A DNA stretch of 64,000 nucleotides. Source: an uncultured Saprospiraceae bacterium. Lineage in GTDB: Bacteria > Bacteroidota > Bacteroidia > Chitinophagales > Saprospiraceae. This document shows, in pieces, positions 28,247 through 35,927 of this stretch. The notes under the pieces are model-generated. The model saw only the letters and a list, made by a program, of their open reading frames with translations, ran no database searches and was not told where the DNA came from. How positions within the stretch are numbered: the first letter of the stretch is position 1; each line of letters opens with the position of its first letter. The stretch is from NCBI GenBank assembly GCA_937927575.1, contig CALBEE010000110.1, forward strand, positions 1 to 64,000, written 5' to 3'. Made by a program: the position numbers and the translations under genes.

Positions 28247-28254
28247 TACATTTG
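28247..28254 (+). promoter_or_regulatory. Candidate -7 promoter box of the seven-gene lipid operon
   Basis: TACATTTG at 28247-28254 matches the Bacteroidota -7 consensus TAnnTTTG exactly and lies about 60 bases before the first start codon. No good TTTG box is seen 19-21 bases upstream, so support is partial. Confidence 0.35.
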
Positions 28255-28316
28255 TTACTGTATTAGATCATTAGTTAAATACTATTCAATAATGATCCTA
28301 ACTAAATCAATAAATA

Positions 28317-29576
28317 ATGGCAACAAGTTTTAATAATTTGATTCAGCTCATGAAAAGGGTAACTGATCATAATGCAATTCAAAAGATTATTGAGCAGCAA
28401 GACCAAAAAATCGAGTTAAGAAAAATCTCGACCCAGAATCAATACAATGAAGTAGGGCAACTAAAGCGCTTGAAAGATATATCAGAAGACAATGGTCGAT
28501 GGTTTCCTTATATGGCTAACAACGGCCATACTCATGACTTATCTCAGTTAAAAGGGAATATCGAAAATTTCATTGGATACTCTAAAGTACCCACTGGAAT
28601 TGCAGGTCCTTTATTGATTAATGGTACACACGCTTCCGGACTATATAATATACCTCTAGCAACTACCGAAGGTACTTTAGTAGCAAGTTATAACAGAGGT
28701 TGTAAAGCGGCATCATTGGCTGGAGGAATTAGATCGATTGTGTTATCAGAAAGTGTTCAGCGTAGCCCAATTTTTAGATTTAAAAATATCATTCACGTAG
28801 GAAAGTTTTTGGCGTGGGTGGTAGAACAATATGATGTATTTGAGAAGATTACAAGTAGCTGTAGTAATTACGCAAAGTTGATCAACGTCAAGACGAATAT
28901 AGAAGGCAATCAGGTCAATCTTATTTTCGAATTTTCAACAGGTGATGCTTCTGGGCAAAATATGGTAACGTTCTGCACCAATGAAATATGCAATTATATT
29001 ATTTCTAACACCCCAATCCAACCAAAGATATGGTATTTGGAAAGTAATCTTTCTGGTGATAAAAAAGCAAATTACCAGTCTTTTCAAAGTGTACGCGGTA
29101 AGAAAGTAGTTGCCGAATTAGAATTGCCAGAAACCATTGTGAAGGATGTATTAAAATCAACACCTCAGTTAATGGAGGATTATTGGAAAACCTCTACCAT
29201 TTCATTGGTACAATTGGGTAGCATAGGTGCACAGGGACATATAGCAAATGGTTTGACCGCATTATTTATAGCTACAGGACAAGATGTGGCATGTATTTCT
29301 GAAGTGACTGTTGCTATCAATAGATTTGAAGTGACAGAGAGTGGAGGACTTTATGTGAGTTTAACCATGCCCAATTTAATCGTAGGTACAGTCGGTGGAG
29401 GTACTTCTTTACCTACCCAAAGAGAATGTCTGGAAATGATAGACTGCTATGGTTCGGGTAATTCTAAAAAGTTTGCAGAAGTATGTTGCGCCTTAGCCTT
29501 GGCTGGAGAATTGTCAATCGCTGCTGCAATATCGACTGGCCAATTCGCACAAGCACACCAAAAATTTGGAAGATAA
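28317..29576 (+). CDS. HMG-CoA-reductase-like protein with altered cofactor motif
   Basis: Related to class I/archaeal HMG-CoA reductases, which reduce a thioester to a primary alcohol with two NADPH. The 419-residue protein has FIGYSKVPTGIAGPLLINGT, PLATTEGTLVASYNRGCKA (catalytic-type E118), LSGDKK (K249/K250), ATGQDV (D323), LTMPNLIVGTVGGGTSLPTQ and a C-terminal AHQKFGR (H414). So all four catalytic residues have counterparts. Differences are TGDASGQNM (208-216) in place of the usual TGDAMGMNM, and SVRGKK in place of GRGKS. It starts the seven-gene operon; its stop TAA shares one base with the next ATG. It may be the mevalonate enzyme or a paralogue for another acyl thioester; context favours a special role, but this is inference. 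Confidence 0.85.
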   Translation: MATSFNNLIQLMKRVTDHNAIQKIIEQQDQKIELRKISTQNQYNEVGQLKRLKDISEDNGRWFPYMANNGHTHDLSQLKGNIENFIGYSKVPTGIAGPLLINGTHASGLYNIPLATTEGTLVASYNRGCKAASLAGGIRSIVLSESVQRSPIFRFKNIIHVGKFLAWVVEQYDVFEKITSSCSNYAKLINVKTNIEGNQVNLIFEFSTGDASGQNMVTFCTNEICNYIISNTPIQPKIWYLESNLSGDKKANYQSFQSVRGKKVVAELELPETIVKDVLKSTPQLMEDYWKTSTISLVQLGSIGAQGHIANGLTALFIATGQDVACISEVTVAINRFEVTESGGLYVSLTMPNLIVGTVGGGTSLPTQRECLEMIDCYGSGNSKKFAEVCCALALAGELSIAAAISTGQFAQAHQKFGR

Positions 29577-30508
29577 TGGAGGAAAATAAATTGCCATTTT
29601 GGAAAATATTTGTAATCTATCAAAAAGAAAGATTTCCCTTTTTGTTTCATGGTCCATTGATACTAATGTTTACTTTTTCCGCTATTTCATATAGTCGAAT
29701 TTGTAGATCGCAAGAAGGATTCATTAACGTATCAGACTTTGTTGTTGGCTTTATCACAACTTTCTGTTTGTTTTTTTTAGTAAGAATAGTTGATGAGTTT
29801 AAGGATAAAGAGATAGATGCTAAGTATAGAAAAGAATTGCCTGTACCTAGAGGCTTAATTACATTAAAAGAATTGAAGTGGGTAGGAGTAGTTGTAGTAC
29901 TGATACAAGTGGCTGCAATAGGTTTTATTCATCCTTCGATGTTTCTTTTTTATTGGATAGTTATCGCTTATTTGTCATTGATGACTGTCGAATTTTTTAT
30001 GCATGATTGGCTGAATGGTCATATGTGGGCTTATGTCGGATCGCATATGGTTATCATTCCATTAGTAGATATTTACGCTAGTGGATTGGATTGGTATTTA
30101 GATAATGAAGGACCACATCTTGGTTTGTTTTTTTTCTTTGGGGTGTCTTACTTTAATGGTATAGTATTGGAAATTGGAAGAAAACTTAAAACTCCCAAAG
30201 CCGAAAAAGAAGGAGTCGTCACCTATAGTGGGTTATTGGGTTTTACTAAAGCTGCATATCTGTGGATGGCTATACTCACAATCACACTTACTCTAGCAGC
30301 CGCTGCTTCGTATTACGCAGATCTATCTGTGATTTCATATTATGTACTAGCTGCTTTTTATCTTATCTGTTTATTTTTTGCTTTTCGTTATTCGCAGGAC
30401 CCTAGCGCGAAAAACTCAAAATATATTGAAGTCATGTCAGGCGTTTGGACCTTATTGATGTACGGCACACTCGGTGGAGTTGCAGGTTTAGTTAATTTTT
30501 TAATTTGA
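29576..30508 (+). CDS. UbiA-family membrane prenyltransferase
   Basis: Integral membrane enzyme expected to move a prenyl group from a diphosphate onto an acceptor. From the ATG at 29576, which overlaps the previous stop, the protein has 310 residues and about eight hydrophobic helices. The first aspartate motif is VRIVDEFKDKEIDAKYRKELPVPRG (D73, D77, D81), close to the NDxxDxxxD consensus and followed by the family's PVPRG. The second motif region near residue 200 reads EIGRKLKTPKAEKEGVVTYS, with fewer aspartates than UbiA or MenA, so substrate choice may differ. The frame continues upstream to 29483, but that part overlaps the reductase-like gene and is unlikely to be used. Confidence 0.85.
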   Translation: MEENKLPFWKIFVIYQKERFPFLFHGPLILMFTFSAISYSRICRSQEGFINVSDFVVGFITTFCLFFLVRIVDEFKDKEIDAKYRKELPVPRGLITLKELKWVGVVVVLIQVAAIGFIHPSMFLFYWIVIAYLSLMTVEFFMHDWLNGHMWAYVGSHMVIIPLVDIYASGLDWYLDNEGPHLGLFFFFGVSYFNGIVLEIGRKLKTPKAEKEGVVTYSGLLGFTKAAYLWMAILTITLTLAAAASYYADLSVISYYVLAAFYLICLFFAFRYSQDPSAKNSKYIEVMSGVWTLLMYGTLGGVAGLVNFLI

Positions 30509-30523
30509 AATTAGAATAGTGTT

Positions 30524-33109
30524 ATGCCAAATAAAATGAATAGTAAAATAGAATCATATATTCTTTGTGATGGAAATTCTGTTGGAGGAAAAGCCGAGCA
30601 ATTGATCCTCATGAATGAAGAAGGGTATAATGTGCCTTCTTTTAAAGTTTTACCTGCGGAATATTTAGAAAATATTATTGGAGAATCTAAAGAACCCAAG
30701 AAAGTTATATCTGAATTTAAATTTCCAGAAAGCGATAAAAATAGAATATTAAATTTATTGCCTAATTGTGATTTTTTTAGTGTACGATCTTCTGCGATAG
30801 GAGAGGATGGTAAGAACTTTAGTTTTGCTGGTCAATATGAAACCTACCTATACGTAGATCCAACGCAGATTTTTAATCAAATTAAATTAGTTTGGTTGTC
30901 TGCATATTCAGAAAGAGCTCTTGCTTACCGCAAAATGAATGGTATTACAGCTCCGGTTGGTATGGCAGTAGTTGTTCAGCAGATGGTTGACGCAGAGGTG
31001 TCAGGAGTAATGTTTGGTGTGAATCCAGTGAATCACAAGGAAAATGAAATGTTGATTTCCTCTGTCTATGGTTTGGGTGAAGGATTAGTATCCGGTACTT
31101 TGAATGCAGATAATTTCTACATAAAAGACGAAAATTTGTCTCAGAGTGAAATAGTAGAAAAAACTGAAAAGTTGACTTACAATCCTAAGAAAAATTGTTT
31201 GGTCTTAGAGGATGTCGTACCATCAGAAATCAATAAACCTAGTCTAGATAAAAATCAAGTCAATGAACTAATAACTCAATTGGTTTCACTTAATACTTTC
31301 TATGAATATCCGCAGGATGTTGAATGGGCCATAGCAAATGGACAATTGTACATCCTTCAGTCACGTCCTGTAACCCACTTACAAAAATCTAAAGAAGGTG
31401 TAAAAATCGTTTGGGATAATAGTAATATTATTGAATCATATCCTGGCGTTACGACCCCATTGACTTTTTCGTTTATAAGAGATATGTATACGGTGGTTTA
31501 CATTCAGTTTTGTCAAATTCTAGGACTGAGAACATCTGTTTTGTTAGATAATGAAGATGTATTTTCTAATATGTTGGGTTTACTCCGAGGGCGAGTTTAC
31601 TATAATTTACGAAGTTGGTATCATGTATTGAGTTTATTGCCAGGTTATAGTATAAATGCTGGTTTTATGGAGGATATGATGGGAGTCAAAGACAAGTTTG
31701 AGTTGGAGAACCCTTATCGTCAAAGTAAATGGAGTGCTAGATGGCAAATGTTAGTAACGATTTTTAAAATGCTAATTACCTTTTGGAAGTTACCCAAAGA
31801 GAGAGAGACGTTTCTTGCATTTGTAGATGAGACGATTGCTGAATATAAGGCTATAGATTTTGACTCAAAAAATCCAGAGGAATTAATGAGGTACTACAAT
31901 GATTTTGAAGAGGTACTTACGAAGCAATGGAAACCACCATTAGTGAATGATTTCTTTGCTATGATTTACTTTGGAATATTCAAAAAAATAACTGCCAAAT
32001 ATTTGGGTGAGGAAAATGCACATATTCATAATGATTTGTTGACCCATAGCAACGACATTATTTCTATTCAACCTATGCGTCAATCTTTACAATTGGCTAA
32101 ATCTATTTTTGAGAATGAAATTCAATGTGCTTTTTTTAAAACTGAAGATGCAAAGTCTATTTGGAATGAATTATTAAATGGCAAGTATCCTAATCTATAT
32201 AATGAAATCAAAACGTATTTAAATAAGTTTGGAGAGCGATGTTTGGGTGAGCTAAAGCTAGAAACGATTTCTTATAATCAAGCGCCTTATCGATTCATTG
32301 AGATTTTGAAATCTTATATTATGAATCCAGATTCTTTTAAAGCTTTAGATGCTCATAATGCTCATGATTCGATTAATAAAGCAAACGATCTGATCGAAAC
32401 TAAGTTAGGAAAGTCTTTTTTTAAGAAGAGGGTGTTTAACTATTTTTTGGCTAAGACTCGAGAGTTAGTGAGTAACCGAGAAAATCTGCGTTTTGAACGT
32501 ACTAGAGGATTTGGAATCGTTCGAGATATCTTCAGTGCTATGGGTGTTGCTTTCGCGAATAAGGGATTAATAGATAATGATAGAGATATTTTTTATCTCA
32601 CTAAAGAAGAAATATTTGACTTCATTAAAGGAACATCTGTATTATCCGATCTGAAAACTACGATTGCTCTGCGTAGACTTCAATATAAAAAATACGAAGA
32701 GGATGAATATGTCCCAGAGCGTGTAACTACTTATGGTGTGGTATATGATGAGCTATTTTTTGAAGAAGAGCGAGTTATGAAGGAAGGCGATCTTGAGGGA
32801 GTAGGGTGTAGTCCTGGTGTAGTCGAGTCAGAAGTAGTAGTGGTAAATTCTCCAGACCAGATAAATGATATTGGCGGTAGGATTATGGTGGCTTCTAGTA
32901 CTGATCCAGGATGGATTTCATTGTTTCCTTCATCCTTAGCGATACTAGTCGAACGAGGTAGTTTGCTAAGCCATTCTGCAATCGTAGCTAGAGAGTTGGG
33001 AATACCATGTATCGTGGCGATTAATGGATTATTAAAGCGACTTAAGACTGGGGATGTGGTAAGAATGGATGGATCTTCTGGACAAATAAAAATTATCGCA
33101 AATGCTTAG
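30524..33109 (+). CDS. PEP-synthase-like/rifampicin-phosphotransferase-like dikinase
   Basis: The 861-residue protein has the three-part order of rifampicin phosphotransferase rather than of PEP synthase. Residues ~1-290 are the PPDK-N ATP-grasp domain (SVRSSAIGEDG, FAGQYETYL, MVDAEVSGVMFGVNP, DVEWAIANGQLYILQSRPV). Residues ~300-760 are a helical acceptor domain beginning VWDNSNIIESYPGVTTPLTFSF. Residues ~775-861 are the swivelling domain with the phospho-histidine in GSLLSHSAIVARELGIPC (H817). The PEP/pyruvate TIM barrel is missing. It should therefore use ATP to phosphorylate a hydroxyl group on an unknown small molecule or lipid. It sits 15 bases after UbiA and overlaps the next gene by 8 bases. 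Confidence 0.85.
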   Translation: MPNKMNSKIESYILCDGNSVGGKAEQLILMNEEGYNVPSFKVLPAEYLENIIGESKEPKKVISEFKFPESDKNRILNLLPNCDFFSVRSSAIGEDGKNFSFAGQYETYLYVDPTQIFNQIKLVWLSAYSERALAYRKMNGITAPVGMAVVVQQMVDAEVSGVMFGVNPVNHKENEMLISSVYGLGEGLVSGTLNADNFYIKDENLSQSEIVEKTEKLTYNPKKNCLVLEDVVPSEINKPSLDKNQVNELITQLVSLNTFYEYPQDVEWAIANGQLYILQSRPVTHLQKSKEGVKIVWDNSNIIESYPGVTTPLTFSFIRDMYTVVYIQFCQILGLRTSVLLDNEDVFSNMLGLLRGRVYYNLRSWYHVLSLLPGYSINAGFMEDMMGVKDKFELENPYRQSKWSARWQMLVTIFKMLITFWKLPKERETFLAFVDETIAEYKAIDFDSKNPEELMRYYNDFEEVLTKQWKPPLVNDFFAMIYFGIFKKITAKYLGEENAHIHNDLLTHSNDIISIQPMRQSLQLAKSIFENEIQCAFFKTEDAKSIWNELLNGKYPNLYNEIKTYLNKFGERCLGELKLETISYNQAPYRFIEILKSYIMNPDSFKALDAHNAHDSINKANDLIETKLGKSFFKKRVFNYFLAKTRELVSNRENLRFERTRGFGIVRDIFSAMGVAFANKGLIDNDRDIFYLTKEEIFDFIKGTSVLSDLKTTIALRRLQYKKYEEDEYVPERVTTYGVVYDELFFEEERVMKEGDLEGVGCSPGVVESEVVVVNSPDQINDIGGRIMVASSTDPGWISLFPSSLAILVERGSLLSHSAIVARELGIPCIVAINGLLKRLKTGDVVRMDGSSGQIKIIANA

Positions 33110-34199
33110 TACAAAAGTAAATAATCATCTAGAGACGGTAGATCATTCTTACATTCGATATGCTAATGTTTGGGAGGATCCCTATGTACTTAGAGAAGGG
33201 CTACGAGTCGCTAAGGGAGAAAAAGTACTTTCTATTGCATCTGCTGGAGATAATGCCTTTGCCTTGCTGCTCGATGATCCATCTTTGGTGGTAGCCGTAG
33301 ATTTAAATGAAGGTCAGCTTTATTTAACGGAATTAAAAAGAGAGGGCATAAAACGACTTACTCAAGAAGAGATGATCGGTTTTCTTGGCTTTAGATCAAT
33401 GGAAAACCGTTGGGAGATATATCAATTAATTAGACCAAGTCTTAGTAAGCAAGTGCAATTGTATTGGGACACTCAAAGGCTTGTAATCGAAGAGGGAGTA
33501 ATTTGGTGTGGTAAATTTGAGAAATACTTATCAAGTTTTGCTAAGCGTATTTTGCCATGGATACATAACAAAAATAAAGTAAAGCAACTATTTGCAGAAA
33601 AGTCGACAACTGACCAGATTAGTTTTTTTGAAAATAAGTGGAATACTTGGAGGTGGAGATTTTTATTTAAGCTGTTTTTCAGTAAGAAAGTCATGGGTAT
33701 TTTTGGTAGAGATCCTGCCTTTTTAGATCAAGTTGAAATCAATGTGGGCGATGCGATTATGAATAGTGCAGCCAAACACTTAAGTTCTGTATACGCACAA
33801 AGTAATCCTATGTTATACTATTGTTTATGTGGTGATTTCGGTACATACTTACCACTGTATTTGAAAGCTGAAAATTACGATTTAATAAAGAGTAGAATGG
33901 AAAGGCTTGAGCTTTATCAAGGTTATGCCCAAGAAGCGTCTGTCCAATATGGTAAGTTTAATGCATTCAATTTGTCCAATATATTTGAATATATGGATGC
34001 CAATACATTTCAAAGTACCACTAATTCACTTATTAAATCTGCTGCTCCTAACGCGCGCTTTGCATATTGGAATTTAATGGTACCACGATTCATGTCAGAA
34101 GTAGATGAAAGATTATCTAGAGTGGAGGATGCTCAAGATTGGTCTGCTCGTGATCAAGGTTTCTTTTATAGTCAGTTTATTGTCAATCAAATGCTATAA
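33102..34199 (+). CDS. BtaA-like (DUF3419) S-adenosylmethionine 3-amino-3-carboxypropyl transferase
   Basis: BtaA moves the 3-amino-3-carboxypropyl group of S-adenosylmethionine onto diacylglycerol, the first step of betaine-lipid synthesis. This 365-residue homologue has the family start SYIRYANVWEDP, the SAM fold EKVLSIASAGDNAFALLLDDP, VVAVDLNEGQLYLTELK, and the late GDFGTYLPLYLK segment. A BtaB-type N-methyltransferase to finish a betaine headgroup is not present, so the product may stay a free homoserine ether or have another acceptor. It overlaps the dikinase-like gene by 8 bases, which ties it to the operon. The family call is good; substrate is inference. Confidence 0.85.
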   Translation: MLSTKVNNHLETVDHSYIRYANVWEDPYVLREGLRVAKGEKVLSIASAGDNAFALLLDDPSLVVAVDLNEGQLYLTELKREGIKRLTQEEMIGFLGFRSMENRWEIYQLIRPSLSKQVQLYWDTQRLVIEEGVIWCGKFEKYLSSFAKRILPWIHNKNKVKQLFAEKSTTDQISFFENKWNTWRWRFLFKLFFSKKVMGIFGRDPAFLDQVEINVGDAIMNSAAKHLSSVYAQSNPMLYYCLCGDFGTYLPLYLKAENYDLIKSRMERLELYQGYAQEASVQYGKFNAFNLSNIFEYMDANTFQSTTNSLIKSAAPNARFAYWNLMVPRFMSEVDERLSRVEDAQDWSARDQGFFYSQFIVNQML

Positions 34200-34243
34200 T
34201 GTTTGAATCGAATAACTATTACTTCATTTTTAATTTTTGAATC

Positions 34244-34936
34244 ATGGAATTATTGCAAAATATAGAATTGTATAGAATGGATTATAAGTTGTTGATGGGT
34301 TTTTCATTTCTTTATTTCATCTTATTTGGCATTGCAGAAGTAGCGTATCATTTCTTTGACGTAAAAGTTGAATATGCTCGTAAATTTGTACATGCATTTA
34401 CCGGAATTATTACACTTTTATTTCCTATTTACATCGCAAATATTATCGATCTCATTATTCTCTGTGGCAGTTTTTTATGCATTGTATTCGTTACAAAAAA
34501 GTATAATCTATTGCAATCGGTTAACGCAATCGAACGAAAGTCGAATGGAAGTATTTTATTTCCTATAGTTGTGATTATCTGTTATATCATCGAAAGCTAC
34601 ATGCAGAATTATGTGTATTTTCTTATTCCTATTTTGATATTATCCTTTGCCGATCCTATAGCAGCAATCGTAGGTAAAAAATGGCCTAAAGGGAAATATA
34701 GTATTCGTGGTAATCATAAAACTCTAGCAGGAAGTTTAGCATTTTTATTTACTGCATTTCTAATTAGCATTTTGACAGTTTATTTAATAGGAAATTTACT
34801 CACAGTCAATAGAGTGTTGCTTTGTTTTATATTAGCTATGGTTACTACTGTTGGGGAAGCGATCAGTATACGTGGATATGACAACCTATGGATTCCTTTA
34901 AGTTGTATTATTACTCTATTATTCTTTCAAGTATAA
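34244..34936 (+). CDS. Phytol/dolichol kinase-like membrane CTP-transferase family protein
   Basis: A 230-residue membrane protein with about seven helices. Motifs match the SEC59/VTE5/VTE6 group of CTP-dependent polyprenol kinases: VEYARKFVHAFTGIITLLFP, then SFADPIAAIVGKKWPKGKYSIRGNHKTLAGSLAFLF, and TVGEAISIRGYDNLWIPL. The same fold also covers phosphatidate cytidylyltransferases, whose signature is different, so a polyprenol or phytol kinase role is preferred. In this operon it could phosphorylate an isoprenoid alcohol, possibly to supply UbiA with a prenyl phosphate. It lies 44 bases after the BtaA-like gene and 10 bases before the next. Confidence 0.75.
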   Translation: MELLQNIELYRMDYKLLMGFSFLYFILFGIAEVAYHFFDVKVEYARKFVHAFTGIITLLFPIYIANIIDLIILCGSFLCIVFVTKKYNLLQSVNAIERKSNGSILFPIVVIICYIIESYMQNYVYFLIPILILSFADPIAAIVGKKWPKGKYSIRGNHKTLAGSLAFLFTAFLISILTVYLIGNLLTVNRVLLCFILAMVTTVGEAISIRGYDNLWIPLSCIITLLFFQV

Positions 34937-34946
34937 ATAGGTATAT

Positions 34947-35927
34947 ATGAAGTCATATATAGTTACACCTAAAGATAAACTTTGGGATACATTGTGTAGT
35001 ATGGATGATTTATTTAATCAAGAGATTATTCCACAGACTAATTATTTGCTTTGTGGTATTCTTGTAGAGTTGAATGGAGAATTCTGTGCTAGAGCGGTAT
35101 GTTATCATAATCCATATCATGTGTTAGATGGTAAGGATTGTATGTCATTTGGATATTTATATTGTAAAGAAGATATTTCTATTTTTCGATTTCTATCCAA
35201 TGCGATTTTAGAAGTTGCAAGCAGTTCTAAATTTGACAAAGTGTTGGGCCCAATGAATGGTAGTACTTGGAACGATTATAGATTGGTTAGTTCAATGCAA
35301 GAGCATCCATTCCTACTTGAGCCAGTTAATGCTCCTCATTTATCGATTTTTTTTGAACAAGAGTGGGATACCTTAGCGAATTACCAATCTAGCTATTCTG
35401 ATTCTATCGAAGTCAATTGGACGAGGGTGATGAATAGGTACGAAGATTTTATTAGTCAAGGCATAAAATTTATGGATTTCGATAAAGCTAGATCTACTGC
35501 CTTGTTTGTTGAATTAGCAGAATTTTGCAATATCTCCTTCGAGAAGAATTTTCTTTTTAGTCCATTAGACACTGACGACTTTGTTGCGAAGATGAATAAA
35601 GTGTTGCCAATAATTGATCCTCGCCTTACGGTAATAGCAAGGAATAAGAACGGTGAGATCATCGGATTTATTTTCGCTTATGAAGACCTATTGAATCCTG
35701 ATAAAAAAACATTGGTAGTTAAGACCTTAGCACGTTTGCCGAGTAAGAGATATGCAGGAATCGGTTCGGTATTGATGTCATTGGTGATGAAGCAAGCCAA
35801 AGAATTGGGTTTCGAATCTAGTATTCATGCATTGATGATTAATACAAATACATCTAATTTCGTTTCGTCTAAGTTTAATGGTGAATCTTTTCGTAAATAT
35901 TCTCTGTATTCTAAAAAGTCGCTATGA
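34947..35927 (+). CDS. Tandem GNAT-fold acyltransferase-like protein
   Basis: A 326-residue soluble protein. Its N-terminal part contains FDKVLGPMNGSTWNDYRLV, the GPxNxS-type motif of YghO-like proteins with doubled GNAT domains. The C-terminal part carries acetyl-CoA motif A as PSKRYAGIGSVLMSLVMKQAKELG (RYAGIG fits R/QxxGxG). Proteins of this shape include FemAB-like and N-acyl-amino-acid synthase-like transferases, so N-acylation of the amino group introduced by the BtaA-like step is an attractive but unproven idea. It overlaps the next gene by 4 bases. Confidence 0.7.
   Translation: MKSYIVTPKDKLWDTLCSMDDLFNQEIIPQTNYLLCGILVELNGEFCARAVCYHNPYHVLDGKDCMSFGYLYCKEDISIFRFLSNAILEVASSSKFDKVLGPMNGSTWNDYRLVSSMQEHPFLLEPVNAPHLSIFFEQEWDTLANYQSSYSDSIEVNWTRVMNRYEDFISQGIKFMDFDKARSTALFVELAEFCNISFEKNFLFSPLDTDDFVAKMNKVLPIIDPRLTVIARNKNGEIIGFIFAYEDLLNPDKKTLVVKTLARLPSKRYAGIGSVLMSLVMKQAKELGFESSIHALMINTNTSNFVSSKFNGESFRKYSLYSKKSL

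Noticed and set aside
29483-29575. Longer N-terminus for the UbiA protein
   Set aside because: The extra 31 residues are translated from inside the reductase-like gene in another frame; the ATG at 29576 overlaps the stop codon as in typical coupled genes.
34244-34936. Phosphatidate cytidylyltransferase (cdsA)
   Set aside because: The SFADPIAAIVGKKWPKGKYSIRGNHKTLAGS region fits the polyprenol/phytol kinase branch; the CdsA signature near the C-terminus is not seen.
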